From Rhodospirillales bacterium (GTDB lineage: Bacteria > Pseudomonadota > Alphaproteobacteria > Rhodospirillales > Shumkoniaceae), in contig JAHDSF010000024.1 in assembly GCA_018432935.1 (NCBI GenBank), positions 1-64,000 of the forward strand: a DNA stretch of 64,000 nt, written 5' to 3'. Each line of letters starts with the position of its first letter. Positions within the stretch are counted from its first letter, which is position 1. Both the position numbers and the translations under genes were made by a program. This document shows, one piece after another, positions 8,074 through 17,160 of the stretch. The notes below the pieces were generated by a model. The model searched no databases. It worked only from the letters and a program-made list of their open reading frames with translations, and was not told the DNA's origin.

Positions 8074-9356
8074 CCGCGTTCATCCTGGTCGGATCGTTCG
8101 TCCTCCTCATCGTGATGGGGACGCGGATCTTCTACGCGATGGGCATGTCGTCGGTGCTTACGCTCTGGTACCTCGACATCCCCGTCATCGTCGTCTTCCA
8201 GAAGCTGGTGAACAGCATCGACGCCTTCGCCTTCCTGGCGATTCCGTTCTTCGTGATGGCGGGCGATCTCATCAGCGCGGGCGGCATCTCCGACCGTCTG
8301 ATCCGCCTGTCCAAGGCGCTGGTCGGCTGGATCCGCGGCGGTCTCGCCCACGTCAACGTCCTGGCCAGCATGTTCTTCGGCGGCATTTCCGGCTCGCCGA
8401 TCGCCGACGTCTCGTCGCTCGGCGTCGTGCTGATCCCGATGATGGACAAGGAGGGCTACGACCGCGACTTCTCGACGACGGTCACGATGGCAAGCTCGAT
8501 CCAGGGCCTGCTGATCCCGCCCAGCCACAACATGATCATCTACGCCATGGCGGCGGGAGGCGTCTCGGTCAGCGCCCTGTTCATGGGCGGCCTGATCCCG
8601 GGCGTGTTCCTGGGCCTGGCGCTGATGGTTTATTCCTACGTCGTCAGCGTCCGGCGGAAATACCCCGTCAGCAACGCCTTCGACGCCGGCGAGATCCTGG
8701 TCGCCTTCGGGTCAGCATTCTGGGGTTTGATGACGGTCGTGATCATCGTGGCCGGCGTCCTGACCGGGATCTTCACGGCGACGGAGTCATCGTCGATCGC
8801 CGTCTTCTGGGGCATCTTCATCACCTTCGTCATCTACCGTGAGATGACGCTGCGGGAATTCTGGAACGTGCTCGGGCGCACGCTGGTCCCGCTTTCCCAG
8901 GTGATGGTGATCATCGGCATGGCCGGTGCGTTCGGCTGGGTCGTCGCCTGGCTGAAGATTCCCGATTACCTGGTCAACAACCTGTTCGCGTTCATCGACA
9001 ACAAGTACAGCTTCCTGCTGATGGCCAACGTGCTGATGCTGTTCCTCGGAACCCTGGTCGGCATGTCGGCGCAGATCCTGATCCTGACCCCGATCATGCT
9101 GCCGTTCCTCGACAAGTTCGAGATCAGCTACATCCATTTCGGCGTGGTCATGATCTTCAACCTCGGCATCGGCCTGATCACGCCCCCGGTCGGCGGGGTG
9201 CTGTTCATCGGCAGCGCGATCTCCCGGCTTTCGATGGAATCCCTCACCCGCTCCATGCTCCCGTTCTTCCTCGTGATGGTTCTCGTCCTGATGGCGGTAA
9301 CGTACCTCCCCGACATCACCATGGCCGTCCCGCGTCTGATGGGGATTGCGAATTGA
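8055..9356 (+). CDS. dctM: TRAP transporter 1 large membrane subunit (DctM family)
   Basis: 433 residues, about 12 membrane helices; the channel-forming, Na+-coupled subunit. Family signatures: FAFLAIPFFVMAGDL, FFGGISGSPIADVSSLG, LLIPPSHNMIIY, LNLGIGLITPPVGGVLF (seen as FNLGIGLITPPVGG). The start at 8055 (MVTDPVAAF) is inside the end of dctQ, in another frame, indicating coupled translation; the reading frame is open further upstream but that part is not coding. The SHNMIIY sequence is shared with TRAP transporter 3 of the second uronate cluster and not with TRAP 2. Confidence 0.94.
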   Translation: MVTDPVAAFILVGSFVLLIVMGTRIFYAMGMSSVLTLWYLDIPVIVVFQKLVNSIDAFAFLAIPFFVMAGDLISAGGISDRLIRLSKALVGWIRGGLAHVNVLASMFFGGISGSPIADVSSLGVVLIPMMDKEGYDRDFSTTVTMASSIQGLLIPPSHNMIIYAMAAGGVSVSALFMGGLIPGVFLGLALMVYSYVVSVRRKYPVSNAFDAGEILVAFGSAFWGLMTVVIIVAGVLTGIFTATESSSIAVFWGIFITFVIYREMTLREFWNVLGRTLVPLSQVMVIIGMAGAFGWVVAWLKIPDYLVNNLFAFIDNKYSFLLMANVLMLFLGTLVGMSAQILILTPIMLPFLDKFEISYIHFGVVMIFNLGIGLITPPVGGVLFIGSAISRLSMESLTRSMLPFFLVMVLVLMAVTYLPDITMAVPRLMGIAN

Positions 9357-9626
9357 TGCCGGCCGGATCCGGTCGCCAGCGACATGGCATAGAATAATGT
9401 TGCTAGTGCGTCGCAGTCGTGGTATCGGCACGCATCACCATGGCCCGAGGATCGCGCATTGAAGGCTCCGGCCGCTCAGCTTGCCGACATCGAACCCCGA
9501 GCAGTGCGGGGGAGCGCGCAGGCCGGGCCCGCCGCCGGCTGGGTCGGTGACGCCGCTCTCGGCGATTGCGCAGCGTGCCCGCATCCTTCCGGCTGCGAAT
9601 GCGCCAGCACCGCTGGGGAAGCCAGC

Positions 9627-10274
9627 ATGGACGTCCTGGGCGTCGCCCAGTGCGCCGTCAACCGGGTCCGCGAACAGATCATCACCGGGCGCCTGCCCCC
9701 GGGAAGCCGGCTGAAGGAGATCGAGCTTTCAGAAAGCCTGGGCATCAGCCGTTGCCCGCTTCGCGAGGCGCTGAGGATTCTGGGCAACGAGAAACTGCTG
9801 GAGTTCCGGCCGCGCAGGGGAACCTTCGTCGCCGCCATGTCGCTCGAGGACTGGGACCAGGCCTGCTCGGTCCGGCAGATGATCGAAAGCGCCGCCATCG
9901 ACAGCCTCGCCGAGAAGGGGCGGCGGTCCTTCGATGCGCTCCGCGAAGCCTGTGACCAGCATGCGCTAGACGGCGAATCGACGGTCGACCGGCAAAACGC
10001 GCTATCGCTCTTCCACACACGCCTTATCGAAGCGTGCGCGAACCGCTGGCTCGCCAACTGCCATCAGTGTCTTCGCTCCTCGCTGGCGCGCTATCATCTC
10101 ATGTACCTAGGCATCCCGGGATCGACAGAGCACTCGGCCGCGGAACATCGCCGCATCCTGTTGTCGCTCGAAGAAGGCGACTTCGCGCAGGCGAAGCACG
10201 ACCTGACCGATCATCTGGAACGGGTTCGCCTGGCAGTTCGCAGCGCGATCGAACTTCGTCATGGCCGCGGCTGA
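9627..10274 (+). CDS. GntR-family regulator, FCD subfamily
   Basis: 215 residues from the ATG at 9627, preceded by a GGGGA ribosome site; a TTG-initiated form from 9459 would add an unusual Cys-rich 56-residue extension and has no good ribosome site. The winged HTH is at about residues 8-72 (LPPGSRLKEIELSESLGISRCPLREAL, then FRPRRGTFV). The FCD domain follows, with FHTRLIEA and HRRILLSLEEGD. It follows TRAP 1 in the same direction after 270 bp and converges on the YheO-like regulator. Which flanking system it controls is not clear. Confidence 0.88.
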   Translation: MDVLGVAQCAVNRVREQIITGRLPPGSRLKEIELSESLGISRCPLREALRILGNEKLLEFRPRRGTFVAAMSLEDWDQACSVRQMIESAAIDSLAEKGRRSFDALREACDQHALDGESTVDRQNALSLFHTRLIEACANRWLANCHQCLRSSLARYHLMYLGIPGSTEHSAAEHRRILLSLEEGDFAQAKHDLTDHLERVRLAVRSAIELRHGRG

Positions 10275-10313
10275 CCCGGCCATCCACGTCCTATTGCAGG
10301 CGGCCTGAACTAA

Positions 10314-11009
10314 CTAGTCGCCGCCGATCACCGGCTGCGGGACGGCCGGCTTGTCGTCCGCCTTCGCCCTGATGCGTTCCAGGTACTTGTACAGCGTGTA
10401 CTTGGAGATCTTCAGCACCTCGCAAATGCGGTCGCCGGATTTGGTGATCAGGAAGAAGCCCTTGCGGTCGAGGTATTCGATCACCTCGATCATGTCTTCG
10501 CGCCGCAGGTACTCCTGGGGCTTTCCGACCGCTTCGAAGGCGCTGCGCAGCATGTTGTCCATCAGCGAGCCGACGTCGCTGACGAAGAACTCCTCGACCT
10601 TGGGCTCGCACGCCGAACGGTCGAACCCGATCAGCTTGCGCAATTCGGCATCGAACAGGATCAGGTTGGTGACGTCGGTGTTGACGCAGATGGCCCCGAC
10701 CACCGCCCCTTCGTCGTCGCGGATGTAGATGCTCGACGACCGCAGGGTCAGTCCGTTGGCGGTGTGGGTGACGTAGTTGAACCGGTCGCCGGACTCGTCG
10801 CTCAGTCCGCGCAGCACCTCGAGCCCGAGATTGCTGCCGGGATCGCCGACCTTGCGTCCGGTGACGTGCCCGTTCTCGATGGCGACGATCGTGCTCTGGT
10901 AGTCGCGACGGAGGTCGTGCAGGACCACCTCGCAACCCTGCCCGAAGTGCAGGGCGATCATCCGGATCACGGCCTTCAGCAGCGGCAGTTCGTCGTTGAC
11001 GCTTTTCAT
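10314..11009 (-). CDS. YheO/DauR-like PAS-HTH transcriptional regulator
   Basis: About 231 residues. The N-terminal YheO-like PAS domain (about residues 5-125; FGQGCEVVLHDLR, GSNLGLEVLRG, GLTLRSSSIYIRDDEG, GAICVNTDVT) is followed by a C-terminal HTH of the DauR type (about 165-220; YLDRKGFFLITKSGDRICEVLKISKYTLYKYL). Characterised relatives include DauR, the repressor of D-arginine catabolism in Pseudomonas. A GTG at 11021 overlaps the M20 peptidase stop as GTGA and could be the real start; the ATG at 11009 has better ribosome-site spacing. It is the last gene of the TRAP 2 unit and is likely to regulate it in response to an amino-acid-like compound. Confidence 0.88.
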   Translation of the reverse strand: MKSVNDELPLLKAVIRMIALHFGQGCEVVLHDLRRDYQSTIVAIENGHVTGRKVGDPGSNLGLEVLRGLSDESGDRFNYVTHTANGLTLRSSSIYIRDDEGAVVGAICVNTDVTNLILFDAELRKLIGFDRSACEPKVEEFFVSDVGSLMDNMLRSAFEAVGKPQEYLRREDMIEVIEYLDRKGFFLITKSGDRICEVLKISKYTLYKYLERIRAKADDKPAVPQPVIGGD

Positions 11010-11017
11010 GTCCGCCT

Positions 11018-12160
11018 TCACGCCTCCGTCAGGAACGCAAGCAGGATGCGGCAGTGAGCCTCAAGCTCGGCGATGCGCACGAACTCGTCGACGACGTGGG
11101 CCTGGGCGATCGATCCGGGCCCGAAGATGGCTGTCGGGATGCCCCGATGCAGCGTGAAGAAGGGCGCCTCGCAGGTCGCGGGGAAGGGACGCGGCCGGTC
11201 GTCGCCGCCCGCCGCCGCCACGGCATGCCGCAGGCGCCCGACCATCGGGTGTTCGGCGTCGGTCAGGCTGGCATCGAGCCAGCTTTCGGTCTCGACCTCG
11301 CAGTCCGCCCCGGCCGAGGCGAGGAAACCCCGGATCTCCTCCAGCACGCCGCCCTTCGTCTCCCCCGGAAGCAGGCGCCGGTCGAGGGTGATCTGGCAGG
11401 CGGGCGGCACGATGTTGCCGGCGAGCCCGCCGTGGATCAAGGTGACGCCGCCGCTGGCGGAGCCGAGGAAAGGATGCGGCCGCGCGACAAGGCCCTCGCG
11501 GTAGCGACGGAGGGCCACGATGGCATCGGCCATCTTCTCGACCGCGTTGTCCGGTCGGGCCGCGCTCGCCACGTGCTCGGGCGTTCCGGAGGTGCGGACG
11601 TAGTAGCGCGCCACTCCGCGATGGCCTGTGCAGATGGCGTTCTCGGTCGGCTCGGCGATGATCGCGAAGTCGGCGGTCATCGCCTCGCCCAGGAACTGGG
11701 TCATGCCCAGGTTGGTCCGTTCCTCGTCGACGTTGAGGAACAGGACGATGCGGCCGCGGAACGGACACCCGGCCCGCTGCAGCGCCAGCACCGCCTGCAT
11801 CATCGACGCCACCCCGCCCTTCATGTCGGCGGCGCCGCGACCGTACAGGCGGCCATGCTCGACGACCGGAACGAAGGGCGGGTGGTTCCATTGCGCGGGG
11901 TCGGCGGGAACGACGTCGATGTGGCCGTTGAGGATGACGGTCGGTCCCGGATCGCGGCCCTCGAGGACGGCGTACAGATTGGGCCGCCCCGCGGCGGCTT
12001 CGACGATGCGGCTGGGAATGCCGGCGGCTGCGAGGATTGCCGCGGCCGCCCGGCAGCACGCCTCTTCGGTCGCGTGCGGATAGTCGCTCCGCTGCGCGAT
12101 CAGAGCGGAAAGGTTGGCGACCAGTTCGTCGCGGTCGACAACGGGGACATGCTCGGACAC
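11018..12160 (-). CDS. M20-family metallohydrolase (ArgE/DapE-type deacylase)
   Basis: 380 residues, the usual size for acetylornithine deacetylase/succinyl-diaminopimelate desuccinylase relatives. Zinc-site motifs are intact: NGHIDVVP, YGRGAADMKGG, NVDEERTN with the catalytic Glu, AEPTEN, and a C-terminal AQAHVVDEF His. A dimerisation lid with GLAGNIVPPACQ lies between. No signal peptide is seen, so it acts in the cytoplasm, removing an N-acyl group from an imported amino-acid-like substrate. The GTG start has a strong AGGAGG ribosome site. It follows dctM by 10 nt, which ties it to TRAP 2. Confidence 0.92.
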   Translation of the reverse strand: MSEHVPVVDRDELVANLSALIAQRSDYPHATEEACCRAAAAILAAAGIPSRIVEAAAGRPNLYAVLEGRDPGPTVILNGHIDVVPADPAQWNHPPFVPVVEHGRLYGRGAADMKGGVASMMQAVLALQRAGCPFRGRIVLFLNVDEERTNLGMTQFLGEAMTADFAIIAEPTENAICTGHRGVARYYVRTSGTPEHVASAARPDNAVEKMADAIVALRRYREGLVARPHPFLGSASGGVTLIHGGLAGNIVPPACQITLDRRLLPGETKGGVLEEIRGFLASAGADCEVETESWLDASLTDAEHPMVGRLRHAVAAAGGDDRPRPFPATCEAPFFTLHRGIPTAIFGPGSIAQAHVVDEFVRIAELEAHCRILLAFLTEA

Positions 12161-12170
12161 TGCGAACCTC

Positions 12171-13445
12171 CTAGCCGAAGATGACCCTGGGCAGCCACAG
12201 CGTCAGTCCCGGCACGTAGGTGACGAGGAACACCGCGACACCGCCCGCGATGAAGAAGGGAAGCAGGTCCCTGTACGCCTGCTCGATCGTGATCTTGGCA
12301 AGGTGGCACGACAGGAACAGCGTCGTCCCGACCGGTGGCGTGAACAACCCCAGCGCCAGCGAGCAGAGCGTGATGATCGAGAAGTGGATCGGGTCGATGC
12401 CGAGCTGGATTGCGATCGGCATGAAGACCGGCAGGAAGATGAACAGGTTGGGCACCAGGTCCATGAAGGTCCCGGCGATCAGCATCGCCAGCACCATCAG
12501 GCCCAGCAGCATCCAGTTGGGCAGGCCCATCGAGAGCAGGGCATCGGCCAGCATGGTCGGGATCCCCTCGCGGATGAGGATCCAGGTGAACAGGGTCGAG
12601 GAGCAGACGATCAGCATCACGATCGTGGTGCCCTGCGCCGCCTCGCGGAAGGCGAAGAAGAAGCCCTTGAGCCCCAGCGAGCGGTAGACGAAGAAGCCGA
12701 TCAGGATGGCGTAGACGGCAGCAAGGGACGCCGCCTCGGTCGCGGTCGCGATGCCGAAGATGATCGAGCCGAGCAGGATGACGGTGAGCAGGAGCGCCCA
12801 GAACGACCGGATGAAACCGATCAGCAGCTCGCGCAGGGTCGCCCTCTTCTCGCGCGGATAGTTGCGGCGGTACGAAACCACCACGGTGACGGCGAGGTAG
12901 GCGAGCCCGATGATCAGTCCCGGGATGGCGCCCGCCATGAACATCTTGGCGACCGAGAGATTGGTAAGCCAGGCGATGATGATCATCGTGCTGGAGGGCG
13001 GGATGATGATGCCGACCACCGAAGCCGAGGCGTTGAGCGCGGCCGCGAAGCCGGCGCCATAGCCCTTCCGCTTCATCTCGGGGATGAGGATGCTGCCGAT
13101 CGAGGCGCAATCCGCCACCGAGGACCCCGACACCCCCGCCATCACCATGTTGGTGACCACCGAGACGCAGCCGAGGCCGCCGGGGAAGTGACGCACCAGC
13201 GTGTCGGCGAAGCCGACGATGCGTTGCGCGACCCCCGACTGCACCATGATGTTCCCCGCCAGGATGAAGAACGGAACGGCGAGGAACGGAAAGGATTGCG
13301 TATTCGAGAAGAACCTCTGCGCTGCGATGGACATCGGGATGTCCATCGTGAACAGGTAGACGACCGCCGAGATGCCCATGGCGAAGGCGATCGGCACGCC
13401 GAAGGCGATGAACCCGAAGAACATCGCAATCATGACCCAGACCAT
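12171..13445 (-). CDS. dctM: TRAP transporter 2 large membrane subunit (DctM family)
   Basis: 424 residues from the ATG at 13445, preceded by GAGGAG. About 12 membrane helices. Motifs: FPFLAVPFFILAGNIM, MAGVSGSSVADCASIGSILIPEM, GIIIPPSSTMIII, LGLFTPPVGTTLFLSC. IIPPSSTMII replaces the SHNMIIY of the two uronate TRAP systems, agreeing with a different substrate class. It lies between the M20 hydrolase gene (10 nt) and dctQ (26 nt). Confidence 0.94.
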   Translation of the reverse strand: MVWVMIAMFFGFIAFGVPIAFAMGISAVVYLFTMDIPMSIAAQRFFSNTQSFPFLAVPFFILAGNIMVQSGVAQRIVGFADTLVRHFPGGLGCVSVVTNMVMAGVSGSSVADCASIGSILIPEMKRKGYGAGFAAALNASASVVGIIIPPSSTMIIIAWLTNLSVAKMFMAGAIPGLIIGLAYLAVTVVVSYRRNYPREKRATLRELLIGFIRSFWALLLTVILLGSIIFGIATATEAASLAAVYAILIGFFVYRSLGLKGFFFAFREAAQGTTIVMLIVCSSTLFTWILIREGIPTMLADALLSMGLPNWMLLGLMVLAMLIAGTFMDLVPNLFIFLPVFMPIAIQLGIDPIHFSIITLCSLALGLFTPPVGTTLFLSCHLAKITIEQAYRDLLPFFIAGGVAVFLVTYVPGLTLWLPRVIFG

Positions 13446-13471
13446 CGTTCGCTCCTCCTCTGTCCTGCCGC

Positions 13472-14014
13472 TCAGACCGTGGTGACGCCGCCGTCCTCGA
13501 GCTCCTCGCGGGGCGGCGCGATGCTGTCGGGAGGCGCGATGACGATCCTGGCCAGACGGACCAGGAGGATCATCAGGATGAAGGCGAACGAGAGCGGAAC
13601 CGTGATGTACAGCACGATGGTCGAGACCTGCATGATCGGAAGGATGTTCTGGCTCACCCCGATCGCCAGGTTCCAGCCGGCGACCAGCATGGTCACCGAA
13701 AAGGCGATCATGACGACATGGATGAAGATCTCGAGGATCTTCCTGCGCATGCCCTTGATCGATTCGCGAATGATGACGATGCCGATATGGCCGTCGTTCT
13801 TGGTGATCATGATCGCCGACAGGAAAACGATCCACGGGAACAGGACGACCGCCAATTCGGACGAGAAGCGGATCGGCATGCTGAGGGCGTATCGAAACAA
13901 GACTTCGGCGAACACATCGATGGTCAAGAGGATGAGCAGCACGCCGGCGATGCGATCCGCCCAGCGGCTGATGACGCCCAACACCTGGTCGAGCCTTTCC
14001 AGCGTCCGTTGCAT
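13472..14014 (-). CDS. dctQ: TRAP transporter 2 small membrane subunit (DctQ family)
   Basis: 180 residues, four predicted membrane helices. DVFAEVLFRYALSMPIRFSSELAVVLFPWIVFL is the typical DctQ block (shown by its key residues FRY and W), followed by the conserved GHIGI loop. Charged N- and C-terminal tails lie on the cytoplasmic side. It is encoded between dctP and dctM of the same unit. Confidence 0.9.
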   Translation of the reverse strand: MQRTLERLDQVLGVISRWADRIAGVLLILLTIDVFAEVLFRYALSMPIRFSSELAVVLFPWIVFLSAIMITKNDGHIGIVIIRESIKGMRRKILEIFIHVVMIAFSVTMLVAGWNLAIGVSQNILPIMQVSTIVLYITVPLSFAFILMILLVRLARIVIAPPDSIAPPREELEDGGVTTV

Positions 14015-14035
14015 TGGCGTAACCCGGGAGCAGGA

Positions 14036-14062
14036 GGGGGCGGAGCCGGCGGCCCCGCCCCC
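14036..14062 (-). terminator. Intercistronic hairpin after dctP 2
   Basis: GGGGGCGG (14036-14043) and CCGCCCCC (14055-14062) form an 8-bp stem with an 11-nt loop in the 59-nt gap between dctP and dctQ. No T-run follows. Confidence 0.5.
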
Positions 14063-14073
14063 CGGGGTGAAAG

Positions 14074-15075
14074 CTACTTCTTTGCGCGGTAGGCCTTGAT
14101 CGAGTTCGTGAGATCGGAAATATCGCCGACCTTCTTGGTGAAGTTCTCGTAGACCACCTGGACCTTCGCCTGGAACGGATCGGTATCGGGCTTGGTGATC
14201 TCGGCGAAGTGCGGCTTCATCTTCTCGATCATCTCGGCGTCTTTCTTGACCGCATAGTCGTAGGCGGCGGCCTGGGCAGCCTTTCCGGCCTCCATGACGA
14301 TCTTCTTCAGCTCGGGATCGAGCCCGTCATAGAGCTTTTTGCTCATGGCGAGCACCGTGTTGTAATAGAACACGTTGACCAGGGCGAGGTACTTCTGGAC
14401 CTCGTGGAACTTGTTCTCGTAGATCGCGTCGAGCGGGTTGAACTGTCCGTCGACCACCTTCTGCGACAGCGCCAGATAGACCTCGCTGAATGGCATCGGC
14501 GTCACCGACGCGCCGAGCGACTCCATGGTCGTGATCAGCGTGTTCTCTTTCGGGCTGCGGATCTTCAGGCCATACAGGTCGTCGACCTTGTTGATCGGCC
14601 GCGCGCTGTTGGTGATCTGCGCGAATCCGAGCTCGGCGAAGGTCAGAACCTGGATGTTCCGCTCGGCCGCCGCCGCCTTCAGGCGGTCGCCGAAAGGCCC
14701 TTCCAGGATGGTCTGCGCCTCCTTGAAGTCCCTGAACAGGAACGGCAGCGTGGTGGCGCCAAACAGCGGGTTGACGTTGCTGAGGGCGCCGCCGCCGCAC
14801 ATCGTCATGTCGATGGCATTGAGCTGAATCGCCTCGATCATCTCCTGCTCGGTCCCCAGCGTCTCGCCCGGGAAGACCTGTACGGTGGCGCACTTCTGGG
14901 TCTTCTCCTCGAGCACCTTCTTGAAGGCGTCGGTGGCCGCACCCCGGATCGATTCCTTGACCGTGTTGAAGCCCAGCTTCCAGCTGTACTTCTGCTTGCA
15001 TTCGTAGGCTTGCGCCGTCGTGACGTGGGCAAACGCGACAAGGCAGGCCGCGGCCGCCAAGAGGGTCCGTTTCAT
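14074..15075 (-). CDS. dctP: TRAP transporter 2 periplasmic solute-binding protein (DctP family)
   Basis: 333 residues from the ATG at 15075 with GGAGG about 6 nt upstream; the open frame continues upstream without coding character. Signal peptide MKRTLLAAAACLVAFAHVTTAQA, then YECKQKYSWKLGFNTV. DctP motifs: VFPGETLGTEQEMIEAIQ, LYGLKIRSP with the conserved Arg, TPMPFSEVYLALSQKVVDGQFNP. It heads the unit dctP-dctQ-dctM-M20-yheO-like. Two Cys in the mature part (YECK and QKCAT) could form a disulfide. The ligand is not predictable; the neighbours suggest an N-acyl or amide-bearing organic acid. Confidence 0.93.
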   Translation of the reverse strand: MKRTLLAAAACLVAFAHVTTAQAYECKQKYSWKLGFNTVKESIRGAATDAFKKVLEEKTQKCATVQVFPGETLGTEQEMIEAIQLNAIDMTMCGGGALSNVNPLFGATTLPFLFRDFKEAQTILEGPFGDRLKAAAAERNIQVLTFAELGFAQITNSARPINKVDDLYGLKIRSPKENTLITTMESLGASVTPMPFSEVYLALSQKVVDGQFNPLDAIYENKFHEVQKYLALVNVFYYNTVLAMSKKLYDGLDPELKKIVMEAGKAAQAAAYDYAVKKDAEMIEKMKPHFAEITKPDTDPFQAKVQVVYENFTKKVGDISDLTNSIKAYRAKK

Positions 15076-15212
15076 AGCTTCCTCCGAGAAGTTGGACATC
15101 GCAGTGCCGTGGAAAGCGAAACTGATGGCAAGAACGTAACTAATATTTTTTTTGGCTGTCAAATTTTTTGTATGATCCGGACGAGACTGACAGCGCAACA
15201 GGAGGCATGACG
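15076..15212. promoter_or_regulatory. AT-rich divergent promoter region of the TRAP 2/creatininase unit
   Basis: An AT-rich island (15136-15175) with T8 and T6 tracts stands out from the GC-rich surroundings. On the minus strand a perfect TTGACA (15162-15157) faces dctP, but the -10 at 15133-15138 (TACGTT) is weak. ACTAATAT at 15139-15146 matches half of the palindrome seen at 32036-32049. No complete dyad was found. Confidence 0.45.
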
Positions 15213-15929
15213 ATGGAATGGGCGACCATGCGGCGAACTCAGTTCGCGGCGGCAATCGAGGCGGACGCTGTGGTGGTGGTGCCCGTCGCCTCGATCGAGC
15301 AGCACGCTGGCCACTTGCCGATCGATACCGACTCCCAGACCTGCTTCGAGATCGCGCGCCGCGCCGCCCAGGCGACCCAGGAGTTCCCGGTTCTGGTGCT
15401 GCCACCGGTGTGGACGGGGTATTCGCCCCATCACATGAAGTTCCCGGGCAGCATAACGCTCGAGTTCAAGACCTTCCTCGACGTCCTGACCCAGGTCGCC
15501 AGGAGCATCGCCCACCACGGCTTCCGCAAGATCCTGTTCCTCAACGGGCACGGCGGCAACACGCCGGTGGTCAGCGGCCTGCGGACCAAGCTCGCCGAAG
15601 AGGACGGCGTCGGCGCGGTCGGCATCAACTACTGGGATCTGCCGGGCGTACCGGAGGCGATGCGCCGGATCTGCCCGGTCGACGGCGGCTCGGTGGGACA
15701 CGCCGGCGAGACCGAGACCTCGCTTCAGCTCGCGCTGCGTCCGGAACTGGTCGACGCCGCCAACGCCCGCTGGATTCCGGGCGCCTCAGGCGACGCCCGC
15801 GCCGCGTCGGCTGAGAAGGGCCGCGCCCTCCTGGACGCCATCGTCCCCGCCCTGGTCGCTTACCTGCGCTCCTATCACGACGGCACTCTGGAGAAGACCT
15901 TCGACTGGACGGAGAAGGTGTCGCGGTAG
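15213..15929 (+). CDS. Creatininase-family amidohydrolase
   Basis: 238 residues from the ATG at 15213 (GGAGG 8 nt upstream; ATG 15207 is too close to it). The metal-binding motifs of the family are complete: SIEQHAGHLPIDTD (Glu29, His31, Asp40), LFLNGHGGN (His113) and GHAGETETS (Glu166). Members hydrolyse cyclic or linear amides, for example creatinine and formamido-pyrimidines. The gene is divergent from the TRAP 2/M20 unit and shares its promoter region, so it probably opens or trims the imported compound before or after the M20 deacylase. A strong hairpin follows the stop. Confidence 0.9.
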   Translation: MEWATMRRTQFAAAIEADAVVVVPVASIEQHAGHLPIDTDSQTCFEIARRAAQATQEFPVLVLPPVWTGYSPHHMKFPGSITLEFKTFLDVLTQVARSIAHHGFRKILFLNGHGGNTPVVSGLRTKLAEEDGVGAVGINYWDLPGVPEAMRRICPVDGGSVGHAGETETSLQLALRPELVDAANARWIPGASGDARAASAEKGRALLDAIVPALVAYLRSYHDGTLEKTFDWTEKVSR

Positions 15930-15947
15930 GGACACCCGCAAGACGGT

Positions 15948-15977
15948 CCGTCACCCCGGCGTCCGCCGGGGTGACGG
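15948..15977. terminator. Perfect hairpin between convergent genes
   Basis: CCGTCACCCCGGCG (15948-15961) is perfectly complementary to CGCCGGGGTGACGG (15964-15977), 14-bp arms with a minimal loop. It fills the 49-bp gap between the creatininase and aminotransferase genes and should end transcription both ways. The CACCCCGGCG core also resembles dispersed palindromes common in alphaproteobacterial genomes. Confidence 0.7.
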
Positions 15978-15978
15978 A

Positions 15979-17157
15979 TTATGTCGCTTTCCGCGAGAAG
16001 AAACCTTCCAGCCGGTCCAGCGCCTTGGCGACCGTTTCCGGTCGGGTGGCATAGCACAGGCGCAGGAAGCCCTCGCCGCACGCCCCGAAGGCGGAGCCGG
16101 GGGCGAGCCCGACCCCGGCTTCGGTGAGCAGGCGCTTGGCAAACGCGAGGCTGTCGGTGAGCCCCGGCACCCGGAAGAAGGCATAGAACGCGCCCTGGGG
16201 CCGGGTCGCGGCAAGCCCGGGCATGGCCGCCAGCCGTTCCAGCACCATCTCGCGGCAGCGCTGCAGATCCGCCCGGTTGTCGGCGATGAAGTCCTCGCCG
16301 TCGCGCAGCGCCGCGATGCCGGCATACTGCACGAACGCGGTCGGCCCCGAGATGTTGAACTCGGTCAGCACCTGGAACGTCTTCTCAAGGGCGGCAGGGG
16401 CGACGATCCAGCCGAGCCGCCAGCCGGTCATGTTCCAGGCCTTCGAGAACGAGTTGATCGAGACCACGCGGTCGTCCGGTTCGGCCATTGCGGCGATCAG
16501 CGGTGCATGATCGCGGCCGTAGACGATGCGGTTGTAGACGTCGTCGCAGATCAGCCAGATGCCGCGCCGGCGGCAGAGGGCGAGCAGCTCGCGCGCCGTG
16601 TCCTCGTCGATCACCCAGCCGGTCGGATTGTTGGGGCTGTTGACGCAGATGGCGCGGGTGCGGGCGTTGCAGGCGGCGGCCACCCGCTCGACCTCCAGGC
16701 TCCAGGTGCCGTTGGCCAGGGTCAGCGGCACCTCCACCGCCCTGCCCCCCATGACTTCGGTCGCGCCGGCAGCGTTGGGCCACTCGGGCGAGACGATGAC
16801 GACCTCGTCGCCGGGCTCGACCAGGGCCTGCATGGTCAGCATGATCCCCTGCATGCCGGACGCGGTGACGGTGACGCGATCGCGCGTCACCTCCCAGCCG
16901 TAGACGCCGGCATGGTAATCGCAGACGGCGTCGCGCAGCGCCGGCACGCCGCTGTTCGGCGTGTAGAACACGCGGTTGTCGGCCAGCGCCTGCACGGCCG
17001 CCTGCTTGATGAAGTCCGGCGTCGGCCGATCGCTTTCCCCGAACCACAGCGGAATCACGTCGGGCATGTGGAACCCCAGCTCCGCGACCTCGCGGATCCG
17101 GTTGGGAGCGAGGTTGACCACCCGCTCCCGGGCTTGGCAGCTCATCGCTTTCGGCAT
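15979..17157 (-). CDS. Class I/II PLP-dependent aminotransferase
   Basis: 392 residues, fold type I aspartate-aminotransferase family. The PLP lysine is in INSFSKAWNMTGWRLGW; NSPNNPTGWV holds the family Asn-Pro-x-Gly and ICDDVYNRIVYG the PLP-binding Asp and Tyr; the C-terminal Arg for the substrate carboxylate is in FLRLCYATRPE. It should transfer the amino group of an amino acid to a 2-oxo acid in the cytoplasm. The start of the next PLP gene upstream lies only 3 nt away in the same direction, so the two form one unit. Substrate unknown. Confidence 0.9.
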   Translation of the reverse strand: MPKAMSCQARERVVNLAPNRIREVAELGFHMPDVIPLWFGESDRPTPDFIKQAAVQALADNRVFYTPNSGVPALRDAVCDYHAGVYGWEVTRDRVTVTASGMQGIMLTMQALVEPGDEVVIVSPEWPNAAGATEVMGGRAVEVPLTLANGTWSLEVERVAAACNARTRAICVNSPNNPTGWVIDEDTARELLALCRRRGIWLICDDVYNRIVYGRDHAPLIAAMAEPDDRVVSINSFSKAWNMTGWRLGWIVAPAALEKTFQVLTEFNISGPTAFVQYAGIAALRDGEDFIADNRADLQRCREMVLERLAAMPGLAATRPQGAFYAFFRVPGLTDSLAFAKRLLTEAGVGLAPGSAFGACGEGFLRLCYATRPETVAKALDRLEGFFSRKAT

Positions 17158-17160
17158 CCT

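Noticed and set aside
9459-9626. TTG-started, Cys-rich N-terminal extension of the GntR protein
   Set aside because: No ribosome site at the TTG; ATG 9627 has GGGGA and gives the normal family length.
15139-15146. Operator of the cluster 2 GntR regulator in the TRAP 2 promoter
   Set aside because: Only a half-site (ACTAATAT) is present; the second half is a T-tract.
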